From Physcomitrium patens (Eukaryota; Streptophyta; Bryopsida; Funariales; Funariaceae): a DNA stretch of 64,000 nucleotides. The translations under genes were made by a program, and so were the position numbers. This document shows, piece by piece, positions 12,365-22,940 of this stretch. A model generated the notes under the pieces. The model had not been told where the DNA came from. It saw only the letters and a list, made by a program, of their open reading frames with translations, and made no database searches. The number at the start of each line of letters is the position of its first letter. Positions within the stretch are counted from its first letter, which is position 1. The DNA is taken from contig NC_037255.1 of NCBI RefSeq assembly GCF_000002425.4, forward strand, positions 5,060,128-5,124,127, in the 5' to 3' direction.

Positions 12365-13050
12365 AAAATCAACTTACATACAAGGTGTTTTTTGATTTGT
12401 TGCACAAATCCTTGGAGCTTATCAATATAAATGTTTTCTTTTAATTCTCTATTAAAAAAAATTGTTTTCATATTTGATGAAAAAGAAGAAGTTAAAAGTC
12501 TCAATACTTAGCTCTACCAAGGTTGCATAGAAAAAGAAATGTAGAGTAAGATAACTAATATTTCTAAGACTCTTTACTAATAGATGGTGGTTAATGCCTT
12601 CATAGACAACTTCTATTCTTTCTTTTAATTTTATCAAAATATTTATAAAATATATCTTTAAAATATTATTTATTATAAGAATATTCTATGGTATATACTT
12701 ACATTCTTTCTTATCTTTTAGATATTTCTTAGTATATATATTATCTATTTAATCTTATCTATTTATCTTTGATCTTGTAGTTGGTCCATATGATGGCTTT
12801 TTTATATCACAAAATCCAATCTTTTGACTACAAAAACTTATCTAAAGTAATGTCCTTAAAATTGTTATTTTATCTATTTTTTTTACTTACTTACTTTAAT
12901 ACTTCTATTTTGCTATTTGCCAAAGGCTTTTAAACCTAAAGCCTTTGTCAACATCTGATGTCTATCCTTTACTAATGTTTTTGTGAACTAATCAAGGAAT
13001 ATGTGTTTGATGTACAATATTTCATGTCAAAATCATGCATCTATTGAAGA
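12365..13050 (-). mobile_element. Decayed Copia fragments (RT piece, LTR piece, RNase H end)
   Basis: Minus-strand remnants recognised by alignment to better Copia copies in this window. Bases 12365-12470 match the RT stretch at 55150-55250. Bases 12490-12910 match the LTR type seen at 38593-39178. Bases 12915-13050 match the 3' end of RNase H (53750-53830, opposite strand). The order shows at least two truncated copies. Stops and frameshifts are abundant and no coding capacity remains. Confidence 0.7.
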
Positions 13051-13074
13051 TCAATAAGATCTTATATAATTTCT

Positions 13075-14335
13075 ACGACATAGAAATAAACCATAATAAG
13101 TTGCTAATAGTCAAAAGATAACAAAAGTTTAAAACAAATTATTATGGTAGTGACTAGAATTTTAGGTGGCAATTAGGTCAAGAAGAATCTAAAATTTAGT
13201 TGAATATAGTAAAGAAGGATGAAAGCAATTATAGATGAAGTTCATCTATAATAGATATAAACTTCAGCTATAAGTAAAGAGTGTTGAAAGTGAGAGTCAT
13301 CTTAATGTGCACTTCTCTTGGTTATAACCTTGCTGATGTTAAATGTTGTAGCTTCTAACTTCTTTTTTTTCAATAAGTTATGGACCCACTTATATTTTCT
13401 TATGAATTTTTTGAAGTTATATTGAGTCTTTGTTGTTGTGTGGAGTAGATCATATTGTTGTTGCTGATGTTAGCATTTTGAAACTCCTAACTTTCAAATT
13501 TTGATCTAGATTTAGATCTTTGTTTGCACTTACTTGTTGTTAAGTGTATCTTGGATTTAGGATTCGATAAAAACCTTATAGTAATGTTATAGAATACTAG
13601 TATTGTATTTACTTACTAAGTAAGATCTTTGGTGGAGTAACTTTGTAGTTTTATGTCTTGAAGAAGCTTAAGGTACTTAAAAGACCTCTTATGGAACTTA
13701 AAAGTGATTTGTAAGCATAAAAGTGATATAAGAGTGATAAATTTGGTTTGAGACGTTTATTTAATTCATTGGACTTATGGAAGGTCCTAAAAGTGAAATT
13801 AAAAGTGTTTTGAGAGTAAAAATACTAATTTATTTACAAAGAGGGCATTTTGAGATTGTAAGGCAACAACACCTTCTTGCTGATTTTGAGAGCTTTAGGA
13901 CTATTTTTCTTGATCTTTTTTGATACATCTCTCCCTTAGACATAGCTTAAAGTGAGAGTGAAGGCTTGAGAGCAATTGAAAAGTTTAGAGGTGAGAACTT
14001 CTACCTATAGAAGGCAAAAATGGATCTTTTGTTAGTTCCTTTGGATCTTTTGGATATTGTAGATGAAAGTGAAGAGCTTCCAAGCATAAATGCTCATATA
14101 AAAGAGAAAAAGGACTACAAATGTCCTAAAAAGAAGACATTTGAATTGATTGCATGCACTTTAATTTGTGCTTTGGAAAAGACAATATTGCTTTGTATAG
14201 ATATTATAATGTGAATTGGACTAGAAATAAAAATAATAGAAGGTTAATAATAGGACATGTATTTTTTTATGTAATGGAAGTAATTTCTTGGAATTACAAG
14301 AAAAAACTAATAATTATAAGGTTCACAATGGAGGT
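13075..14335 (+). mobile_element. Internally deleted Copia: LTR, leader, gag start fused to RNase H
   Basis: A Copia-type LTR with leader (about 13075-13950) precedes a gag start (about 13957-14155) that resembles Copia-3 gag at 49755 onward, for example LDIVDESEELPS against LWNIVDESEDPPS. At about 14155 the sequence jumps to RNase H (FGKDNIALYRYYNVNWT resembles GGDNISLHGYCDVDWA) and ends near 14335. Most of gag and all of protease, integrase and RT are missing. It is non-autonomous or simply dead. Confidence 0.72.
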
Positions 14336-14437
14336 GGTATACATTATATAAAAACTTATTTATAAATATAGTGTGTATATAGTTATAGAATGTAATTTAT
14401 ATTTATAACAAATAAATAACTTTAAAATCTGTAATAA

Positions 14438-14439
<2 letters not shown>

Positions 14440-14486
<47 letters not shown>
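14440..14486. repeat. (TA)n microsatellite
   Basis: A long pure TA run at the end of the deleted Copia copy and before a minus-strand Copia remnant. Confidence 0.9.
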
Positions 14487-14488
<2 letters not shown>

Positions 14489-14499
14489 TAAATTTAAAA

Positions 14500-15480
14500 A
14501 ATAAAATCCATTGTGAATTCTTTCACATACTTTGTCAACTTTAAATTAACCTCTAAAGGTGTTTCAATTATCTTGCTCTAATCTATATTCAATCTATTCA
14601 ATATTACTTTAATGTACTTGCATTAGCTCATTGTAATGGTATTCTTGGTGTAATCTCTTATAAAATCTTCTCTACAATAATATTGAAACTCTTTCAAATC
14701 ATTTATTTCATATTCTATTTTAAACCTTTTTTTAAAGAATTCAATATCATCAAAGTATTGATTAAAATAACTAAATCATCAATAGAGATAATTACAATTA
14801 ATAAGAATTTATAAGATTTTATTACATAAATAGAATAATCGGCGTTATTCTTTATAAGTCATTTATTCACAAAGATTGTATGGATATAATTGAACTATGT
14901 CTTTAGTGATTGCTTGTAGCAATATAAAGATTTTTCCAACTTATAAATAAGATTTTATTTGTCTTTTTCAATAAATTCTTAAAATAAGACTACAAAGATG
15001 TCTTCTTCCAACTTCTATTCAAAAAAACCATCGTTACATCCATTTGATGTATTCTTAAGTTTATTTTATTAAAAAAATATATTTTAGGAGTTTCAATAGA
15101 TAGCATCAACAATATTTCATACAACAAGAAGTGTGGAATAAGATGGCTTACTTTCAACATCTTTTACTTATAGGTGGTGGTTGATACCTAGAACATAATT
15201 TGCATCTTATGACCTTTATATTAATAAAAAAAAATCAAGTATATCTTTTAGCATTTCATGTAATTTAAAGATATATTTTAGTATATATTTTATGTCTCTA
15301 GGATCCTTTGACATCTTGCCTACCACAAAAATATCCTATGATATATACTTTATATTATCACTTAATCTTTAGATATTTCTGAATAATTCTTTTATCTCCT
15401 TGATTTTGCCTTATAGCCTTTGATTTCATGGCTTATCTATAAATTAGGCTTTTTATATAACAAAAACTAATGAATTAATC
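14500..15480 (-). mobile_element. Decayed Copia RT followed by an LTR fragment
   Basis: Bases 14520-15060 follow the Copia-4 order on the same strand (54690-55260): the region after RT, then the active-site region, then the block corresponding to MDVKTAFL. Bases 15080-15480 match a minus-oriented Copia LTR. Extensive C-to-T/G-to-A decay; no usable frame. Confidence 0.68.
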
Positions 15481-15699
15481 AATAGCAATTTATCTTAGGT
15501 AATATCTTCTAGATAGATACTAATTTAATTTTTATTTTTATAAATTTACTTTAATTCACTACTATTTTAATTATCACAATCACAATAATAATTATAATTT
15601 TGAACACAAAAGCATATGTCTTATTGGAAACAATATCAAAAACTTGTAAAAAGCTTTTAGCAATCAATCTTATATTGTATCTTATTATATTTATTAAAA
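15481..15699. other. AT-rich spacer, nothing recognised
   Basis: Short AT-rich stretch between two oppositely oriented Copia LTR fragments. No feature is supported. Confidence 0.4.
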
Positions 15700-16140
15700 T
15701 AATTCAGTAAAAGAAAAAGTATAATAAATTACTTTATAGAAGATATTATCTTAAGTAAGTAACTAATACTCAAAAAAAAAAAAATATTATATGGAAATAC
15801 ATCCTATTAATAAAGAATAAAGTCAAAGGCTAAAAATTAAAGCAAAAAAGATCAACAATCAAATAGGAAATATTCAAAGATTAAATAAGAATATAAAGTA
15901 TATACTATAGGATATTTATGAGGTAGATAAGTTAGCCAAAGGATTCTAAAAGCATAAAAAATATGCTAAGGATATGTTATTGTACTTGATAAGATACCAA
16001 AAAATATATCTGATATATCTTTAGATGAATGTATTCGTCAAAAGATAGAAGTTGTTAAATGCAGCAAATATCACTTATAAATAACAGGTGTTGGAAGTAA
16101 GAATCATCTTCTTTTATACTTTCTTTGTGTGCAATGTTGT
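15700..16140 (+). mobile_element. Copia LTR fragment (plus orientation)
   Basis: Aligns with the start of the Copia-3 LTRs (48786 and 53875), including the stretch matching AGTAACTAATACTCAAA and a later block of CATAGGATATTT type. No internal Copia sequence follows, so it is a solo or truncated LTR. Confidence 0.65.
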
Positions 16141-16906
16141 ATTTTATAGACATCTAATAAAAAAATTATAAGAATATTTTTAAAATATTCTATTAAATTT
16201 TAAAAGAATTAAAAAGATTTTAAGAATATTTTAATAAAAAGTTCTAAAAGGTTTTTAAAATATTTCAATAAAATATTACAAAATAATAAAAATATTCTAG
16301 TAAATTTTAGAAAGTTTTCGAAAGATTAAAGAAGTTATCTAATAAAGATCCTATGGTTGTTTCATCTCCAAAAAATATAAAAAAAATTTCAAGAAGGATT
16401 TTAATAACTTGTATATATTAAAATTGAGGCTAAAGGGTTTCACAATTTCAATAACATGTCACTAAAAGCTTTAGCTCACTTCTTTTGGTGTTGATTTTAT
16501 ATTCATCTGATTTAATCAAATTTATGTAAGCTTTCTTGTAAATTTTTTTCTATTCAACTCGTTATTTGGTCTTTTGTATAATATATCTATGACAATTTTT
16601 CAAGACTACCTTCTTATCAATACTAGAGCTTAATCTTTTTTTATAGAGAGTAAATTATCTCTCTTCTTAAAGATATCTAAGTATTTTAAAGATTACAGAT
16701 TACTCTCCTTTAAATTGGTATTATTTTAAAATTTCCCCCCCCTTTTTTTTTAAGATAGCTATAAGTAAAGATGTTAGTATAGTTAACTCTATTGAATCTA
16801 AATTAGATACTAATATAAACTTAATGAATATTTTATTTCATAAACTACTAAAATTAAGAGATTTTATGCAAGATTTTATGGTAATGCAAGATTTTGAATA
16901 ATTTAG

Positions 16907-16911
16907 CCTAT
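16907..16911. repeat. Target-site duplication CCTAT (left) of chromovirus-1
   Basis: CCTAT here and again at 22936-22940, flanking the TG...CA ends of the element exactly. A 5-bp duplication is typical of Ty3 elements. Confidence 0.9.
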
Positions 16912-17283
16912 TGTCACGGACACAGAATACAGACTTGATATCTACCAAGAAGTTCAAGAAGAACTAACAAGAACTAGATTAATCAGATGAATACAAGAAC
17001 AACACCATAGAGGTGAGCTAGAGCTCCAAGAGATGTGTTGTCGAGACTGAAGAACTCTTCAGCCTCGATCCCAATATATACTCCTATTTAGGAAGCTTCT
17101 CAACAACTTCTACCAACTAGGAAGCTTCTAAAAGGTTCCAGAGACTTACTTCTAGAAGGTTCTAGAAACTTATCTCTAGAAGGTTCTAAGGACTATGTCC
17201 CTAATATCTTCTACCAACTAAGAAGCTTCTAGAAGGTTCTAGAAGCTTGTCTCTAGAAGGTTCTAAGGACTATGTCCATAACA
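16912..17283 (-). repeat. 3' LTR of chromovirus-1 (372 bp)
   Basis: Starts TGTTATGG next to the polypurine tract and ends TCCGTGACA, reading on the minus strand. It is 52 bp longer than its partner because a U3 block ending in the AAGGACTATGTCC motif is partly duplicated. It contains heat-shock-element arrays at 17150-17167 and 17222-17244. Confidence 0.92.
17222..17244 (-). promoter_or_regulatory. Five-unit perfect heat shock element in the chromovirus LTR
   Basis: Alternating GAA/TTC units at exact 5-bp spacing: GAA (17222), TTC (17227), GAA (17232), TTC (17237), GAA (17242). A four-unit array lies at 17150-17167. This is the canonical HSF-binding architecture nGAAnnTTCnnGAAn, in the U3 part of the LTR, where promoter elements sit. 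Binding is an inference. Confidence 0.7.
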
Positions 17284-17297
17284 TCACCCCCTCCTTT
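17284..17297 (-). other. Polypurine tract of chromovirus-1
   Basis: On the minus strand AAAGGAGGGGGTGA directly abuts the TG of the 3' LTR, the expected site for plus-strand priming. The same sequence precedes the 3' LTR of chromovirus-2. Confidence 0.88.
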
Positions 17298-17393
17298 AGC
17301 TTCGAGGTCTTTGAGATGCAATGTTGTTGTCAATCAGTACCAACGCAAGAAAATGAAGATCTGTCGCATAACGTCTGCTATGAACTCCAACTG

Positions 17394-17687
17394 TTATTTA
17401 CGAGGTAAGTGGTTCATCGGCCCTTGAAGCCAACGGTAGTGGCCCACTCTTTCAACTTCTGACCAAGCATGAACTTCCGTGTCTTCATTGTGAAATTGTC
17501 CTGCAAATATGCCTTCTGGTTGACCATCGTAAGCAGGCTCGGACTCAAATACAATCACCAGTGATCGGTTACTTGGTATCCTCCGTCGTCGTCGTGGTGC
17601 AGGTGGTTCTTCATTTCGGGGTCGCCTTCGTGAACTAGTTGGTTGAGATAATCTGACTGGCATAGTATCTATCTCTTGGCTATCCAT
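17394..17687 (-). CDS. Small basic accessory ORF between pol and 3' LTR (chromovirus-1 copy)
   Basis: 97 aa, ATG at 17687, in element orientation between the chromodomain end and the polypurine tract. The N-terminal third is Arg-rich (SRRRPRNEEPPAPRRRRRIP), resembling a nuclear-localisation or RNA-binding patch. The C-terminal part is acidic/aromatic (EPAYDGQPEG, EVHAWSEVE, YRWLQG). The chromovirus-2 copy continues about 20 codons further; here two transitions turn Glu-Gln into Lys-stop. No known domain recognised. Conservation of start, length and sequence in both copies argues for a real gene of the family. Confidence 0.6.
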   Translation of the reverse strand: MDSQEIDTMPVRLSQPTSSRRRPRNEEPPAPRRRRRIPSNRSLVIVFESEPAYDGQPEGIFAGQFHNEDTEVHAWSEVERVGHYRWLQGPMNHLPRK

Positions 17688-17821
17688 ATCAAAAGACCAA
17701 ACTATGGCTACTGAAAAAATTCTATTTTATCTTGGAAAAAATAACTACATCAACTACGAATTTTGGTAGTGCTCTCTCCCTTTCTTATATTCTTGGGTGA
17801 GCAAGCTTCAGAAAGAAGCTA

Positions 17822-20800
17822 TTGTCGAACCGACTTAGGTTTATGAGGATGTTGTTGATGAAACTCCTATACCTTTTACGGCGCATTGGTGAGATTTTCA
17901 GCTGGCTTCCACATTCGCTCATTAATGTCGTAGTCGCACCAATGAACAAGATACTCCAACTTGTCCCACCTTCACCAAGAATCCAGCATCTTTTCAACCT
18001 CGTATTCTTCGTGGTTCTCGATCTCAATACTAGGTGGCGGACATTGCACTCTTCCAGAAAAAGATGACTCTCGATAAGGCTCCAACAAAGAAACATGAAA
18101 GACTGGATGTACCTTCATAGAAGCCGATAATTCCAAACGGTACGCCACTGGATTGATTTGCTTCTGGATGATAAATGGTTCCAATCTTTGATAGTGTAAC
18201 TTATCACATGGTCGCTCGGTCTTGATATTCCGTCGAAGAAGCCATGCTTTATCTCCAATTTTGAAAGTAAGTGCTTGATTCCGAAATCTATCTGCAGACG
18301 CCTTGTAGGATTCTTGAGTGGATTGTAATTGAAGCTTCAACGTATTTTGAAGCTCTGATAGTTGTTTCGTAAATCCTTCAGCTGTTGGATTGTTATTTGT
18401 TGATGGACTCAATAAATCAAGCTTCGGATGATACCCATAGTTGGAAAAGAATGGTGTGTATTGAATCGACGCATGGAAGGTGTTGTTATATGTAAACTCG
18501 GCTAGCGACAGATATGTGGTCCAATCGTCTTGCTGATAGTTGATGCTGCATCGTAAGTAATGTTCCAAGACTTGGTTCACCCGTTCCATTTGACCGTCAG
18601 TTTGAGGATGAAAAGCCGAAGAAAGCTTGATATCCACCTTCAGTATCTCAAAGAGAGATCTCCAAAACTTTGATACGAACTGGGTTCCTCGATCTGATAC
18701 GATATCATCTGATAGTCCATGATATCGATACACATTATCGAGAAAGAGCCTTGCTGTGACTTCACTGGATGATGTCTTCTTGCAAGGGACAAAGTGTGCC
18801 ATTTTTGTAAGCCGATCTACCACGACAAAGATGCTGTCAAATGAGTTCGATGATGGCAGGTCCGTGATGAAGTCCATGGAAACTGAAGACCATGGTCGAC
18901 GTGAAATTGGCAATGGCTGTAGGAGTCCATAAGGGCAATGTCGAGGATTCTTGGATCTTGAACAGATGTCGCAGGAGAGGACAAAATCTTTCACATCCTT
19001 CCACATTTGGGGCCACCAAAAATCTCGAGAAATAAGCTTCAAGGTCTTGTTGAATCCAAAATATCTCGCAGCTGGAAAATCGTGGCAAGATTGAAGAACT
19101 CGGAGTCGTGTTGGTCCTTTTGGGATATACAACCGCTCTTCAAAGTATAAAAGATCTCCCTCCACCTTGAACTTATCGTCATTGGCACGCTGCTTAATAT
19201 CAATGGCTACTGAATCTTCAATGGTTACGGAACGTACCTGATTTAGGAAGTCAGCATCAATTGGCATAATAGTAGCGCAAAGCTGAAATTGCTCTGGCTT
19301 CAACAATGTCATACATTGTTGATTAAACGCTGCTTCTTTAGCCTTTAGTATAAGATACGATCTCCTCGATAAGGTATCAGATAGTCTTTGCTGCTTTCCA
19401 GGTTGATAAGTGATAATAAAATTGAACCTAGATAGCAACATACTCCATCAAGCTTGACGTCGATTTAGAACTCGAGCCGACATGAAATACTCCAAATTCT
19501 TGTGATCTGTGTATACGGTCACTGGATGTGCAGCTCCTTCAAGAAAGTGACGCTATTCTTGGAAAGAATCCACTATAGCAAGAAGTTCTTTATCGTGGAT
19601 CTCATAATTGATTTCAGCAGCAGAGAACTTTCGAGAATAGAATGCAACCGGATGGGGCTTCTTATCTTCTCCCATTTGTGAAAGTACAGCTCCCAAAGCA
19701 AAATCCGAAGCATCAGTTTCTAAATAGAAGGCCTTTGTAAAGTCTGGATGTATCAAGATTGGAGCCGTAGTAAATGCGGACTTCAGGTTTTGAAATGCCT
19801 TCTCTGCTAGAGGTCCCCATTCCTGCTTATCTTTGCATGTCAACCGAGTAAGAGGAGCAGCAACTTGAGAGTAATTTTTGATAAAGATCCGATAGAAGTT
19901 AGCAAAACCAAGAAAGCATTGTACATCTCTAACCATCTTCGGAACCTCCCAGGACACGATTGCTTCCACCTTCTTGGGGTCCATCTTCAAGCCTTCCGTA
20001 GTCGCAACGAACCCCAGAAATTCCATCTCTATTTAGTGAAATAAACACTTCTCCAACTTGGCATATAGTCCTCGCTCGCGTAGTTTCTCTAATACCAAAC
20101 GAACGTGTTTTTCATGCACTTCCTCATTTATGGAGAATATCAAAATATCATCCAAATAGATGACAACAAAATCGTCAAGATACTATCGGAAAATGTCATT
20201 CATCATATGTTGAAAGACCGCTGGAGCATTGGTAAGACCAAAGGGTCATTATATTCAAAATGACATTATATTCAAAATGGCCATACCTTGTACAGAATGC
20301 TGTCTTCCACTCATCTCCTTCCTTGATTCGTACGAGGTTGTAAGCTCCCCTTAGATCAATTTTTGTAAAGATCCTTGCATGTCCAAGTTGTTCTAAGACA
20401 CCAAAAATCAAGGGTAACGGGTAACGATTCTTCTTTGTTACCTTGTTGAGGCCTCGATAGTCAACGCACATCTGCAACGAGCCATCTTTCTTCTTCTTAA
20501 ATAAGATGGGTGCTCCAGCTGACAATTTTGAATGACAGATGAAGTTCTTGGCTAGATTCTCGTCGATGTACTTCTGCAACTCCGCCAACTCCATCTGCGA
20601 TAGTTTGTAGATTGGGCCAAAAGGTGATTGTGCTCCTTCTTGTAAGTCTATGGCGCAATCATATGGTCTGTGTTCCGATAGCATGTCGGCATTTTTCTTT
20701 TGAAACACGTCTTTAAAATCCTTATATTGCTCCGGTATATTTGTTGTCGAGATCTTCTCCCTGGTAGTTGGAGCCGCATAAATGACAAACGGTGTGCCTT

Positions 20801-21305
20801 CCTTCGACAATCTTATAAATGTTCTTGCTCCAATAAATAAGGATTTTTCTATTCGGGGTTTTCTACTAGGCTTGCTCTTGGGTGGTTTTGTGAGAAAGGT
20901 CATCTTCCGCAACTTCCAATCTATGGATGGGTTATGCTTTTTCAATCAGGAAAGACCAAGAATAATAGGATTTGATGGAGTTCTAATAATATTGAAAATA
21001 ATATGACTACTATGGTCCTTAAACGTCACTTCTATAGGTTTTGATTCATGGGTGACACTACCAGACAATAAAGGTCGTCCATCTATGACCTCAACGTGAA
21101 CATGTTTGGATTTTTGTACTAAAGGGATCTTATGACGCTTTGCAAATTCTTCGTCTAAAAAACAAGCAGATGCTCCTGAATCTAATAATGCTAAGGTTCT
21201 CAGTTTTTGAGGGCCAATAAGCAAAGGGATTGTAAAACAAAGGGCAGGTTGAGCGGAAAGAAAGGAACCTGATTGTTGTTGCGATATTTCACTGTCTAGC
21301 CGCAC
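17822..21305 (-). pseudogene. Chromovirus-1 pol: protease, RT, RNase H, integrase, chromodomain
   Basis: Order on the minus strand: aspartic protease (LALLDSGASACFLDEEF, 20946-21305); RT (about 20050-20945, with the [12 protein letters not shown] block and a palm of the FTKIDLRGAYN type); RNase H (about 19440-20026, with YLETDASDFALGAVLSQ); integrase (17972-19441, zinc-binding H/C residues, then VSMDFITDLPSS, VSDRGTQF and HPQTDGQMERVN, which give the D,D,E triad). After the integrase lies a chromodomain-like block (about 17880-18010: [27 protein letters not shown]) that typifies chromoviruses. Stops interrupt it at the protease-RT joint (TGA in LGLS-stop-LKK), in FH-stop-IEMEFLG, before RWDKLEYLV and after NAP. 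All four also occur in chromovirus-2. Confidence 0.88.
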
Positions 21306-21370
21306 GGTTCCTATTGTGCCTGGGCATCCTCGTTTTCCTAAATAAACGTGCCCTTAGTCTTGAAAATACA

Positions 21371-22335
21371 TCAATTTTGCTTCTTGGGGTAGTTTCCAAC
21401 TTTGTGGCCTTCTTCACCGCAATACAAGCATAGACCTTCCTCCATACGCCGCTTTTTTTCTTCTAGAGTAAGAGATTTGACACATACCACATCAATTTGC
21501 ATGTCTTCTACCTCTGAATGTGAATTCTTGCTGCTTGTCGACATAGTTGAGGTGTGGCAAACTGTATGTTGTCTTAAATGTTGGTCTTGGTGACGTTGGA
21601 ATAGGCGGTTATTGTACTTCACAGCTTGGCTAATAGCTTCGTTGAGCATTTGCGGATAAGGAAGAGTTAACAACAAATCCTTTACATTATCCCTTAAACC
21701 CCAATAGAATTGACTCATCAACGCTTCTTCGTCCCAATTGATGTCGCATGCTAATTACTTGAAGTCCGATGCATAGACTGATGTAGAACGCATCCCTTGT
21801 CGTAGTGATCGGATCTTTGTTGTAGCCCATCGAACCTTGTTGTATTCACCAAATGCTTCCGCAAATGCCTCCAAAAAGGTTTCAAAGTTGTTTAGTATGG
21901 ACGATCATTTCTCAAACAAAGGAGCAAACCATGATAGAGCTTGTCTTGTAAGTAAGGTTTCAACAAGCCCAACACATGACTCCTCCGTTGAATAGCATTT
22001 GGGCTATAAAACTGTTATCAACCTGATTTGGTTGACGAATCCTCGAAGCTTGGAACGTGTACCATCAAACTTGTCCGGAAGGCTAACTCGGGGTTCCTTA
22101 TGTTGGAGAACCAGCGGTGCTTGTCGAACTGAGGCAAAGTTGCTTCTCCAAGTGTAGAAGTTTGAGGCTGGTACAACCTAGATTGTGCCATCCCAGATGC
22201 TCCATCAATATGAAGCCTTGCCATGACTCCTTCAATCTCTGCAGTTCTTTGCGATAACGTAGCGAGGGCATTCATGATAGCATCTAACTTGGACTCTGAA
22301 CTTTTCGTCATACTAATGTCTTGGCCCCCGACCAT
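21371..22335 (-). pseudogene. Chromovirus-1 gag with CCHY zinc knuckle
   Basis: The start is the ATG at 22335 (MVGGQDISMTKSSESKLDAI); stops near 22018 and 21755 break the frame. The capsid-like middle is degenerate but collinear with chromovirus-2. The C-terminal knuckle reads CLYCGEEGHKVGNY: spacing CX2CX4HX4, but the fourth ligand is Tyr instead of Cys. Confidence 0.82.
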
Positions 22336-22379
22336 TCTAAGAGAAGGACAGAAATGACTCTACAAGAAGACAATATTGG

Positions 22380-22523
22380 TTTAGAGGAGGGTACTCCACA
22401 ACCTCTAAAATGCCTTAAGAGCGTCAAGAAAAGGGATAATCCACTCTCTCCAAGAAGAATAAGACTCCAATATTATAACAAAAGAAGTATCAGTTTAGAG
22501 GAGGGTAATCCGCAACCTCTAAA
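22380..22523 (-). other. Repeated stem-loops in the chromovirus-1 leader
   Basis: Two copies of a hairpin with 8-bp arms TTTAGAGG/CCTCTAAA: 22380-22387 with 22402-22409, and 22494-22501 with 22516-22523. They lie between the primer-binding region and gag. The same pair is present in chromovirus-2. They are candidates for a packaging or dimerisation signal; the role is inferred. Confidence 0.6.
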
Positions 22524-22579
22524 GTGCTAGTACACTTCCAAGTAGAGGGGTAATCTACACTCTAACAAAGAAGAAACTA

Positions 22580-22588
22580 GCTCTGATA
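22580..22588 (-). other. Displaced primer-binding-site-like motif
   Basis: TATCAGAGC, a core of the initiator-Met tRNA primer-binding site common in plant LTR elements, lies about 27 nt inside the 5' LTR end rather than directly next to it. The same offset is seen in chromovirus-2. Confidence 0.45.
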
Positions 22589-22615
22589 TCTGAGGTGAGT
22601 GCAGTCTCGACAAAC

Positions 22616-22935
22616 TGTCACGGACACAGAATACAGACTTGATATCTACCAAGAAGTTCAAGAAGAACTGGCAAGAACTAGATTAATCAGATGAATACAA
22701 GAACAACACCATAGAAGTGAGCTAGAGCTGCAAGAGATGTGTTGTCGAGACTGAAGAACTCTTCAGCCTCGATCCCAATATATACTCTTATTTAGGAAGC
22801 TTCTCAAGTAACTTCTACCAACTAAGAAGCTTCTAGAAGGTTCCAGAGACTTGCTTCTAGAAGGTTCTAGAAACTTATCTCTAGAAGGTTCTAGAAACTT
22901 GTTTCTAGAAGGTTAAAAGGACTATGCCCCTAACA
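22616..22935 (-). repeat. 5' LTR of chromovirus-1 (320 bp)
   Basis: TG...CA ends. Heat-shock-element arrays at 22826-22843 (four units), 22855-22872 (four units) and 22884-22910. It has one copy of the U3 module that is partly duplicated in the 3' LTR. Confidence 0.92.
22826..22910 (-). promoter_or_regulatory. Heat shock element cluster in the 5' LTR of chromovirus-1
   Basis: Three consecutive runs of alternating GAA/TTC with 5-bp phase at 22826-22843, 22855-22872 and 22884-22910. The second reads TTCTAGAAGGTTCTAGAA. It lies in the transcription-driving LTR. Confidence 0.7.
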
Positions 22936-22940
22936 CCTAT
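22936..22940. repeat. Target-site duplication CCTAT (right) of chromovirus-1
   Basis: Identical to 16907-16911. Confidence 0.9.

Larger units (their letters stand above)
16912..22935 (-). mobile_element. Chromovirus-1: complete young Ty3/gypsy element with chromodomain
   Basis: 6024 bp, minus strand, bounded by LTRs with TGTTA...TGACA ends and a 5-bp target duplication. In transcription order it has the 5' LTR (22616-22935), leader, gag, protease, RT, RNase H, integrase, chromodomain, small accessory ORF, polypurine tract and 3' LTR (16912-17283). It sits inside gag of an older member of its own family in the opposite orientation. All frames carry stops, several shared with chromovirus-2. 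Confidence 0.93.

Noticed and set aside
14440-14486. TA run considered as a replication or CRISPR-like repeat
   Set aside because: Simple dinucleotide microsatellite with no spacers or associated genes.
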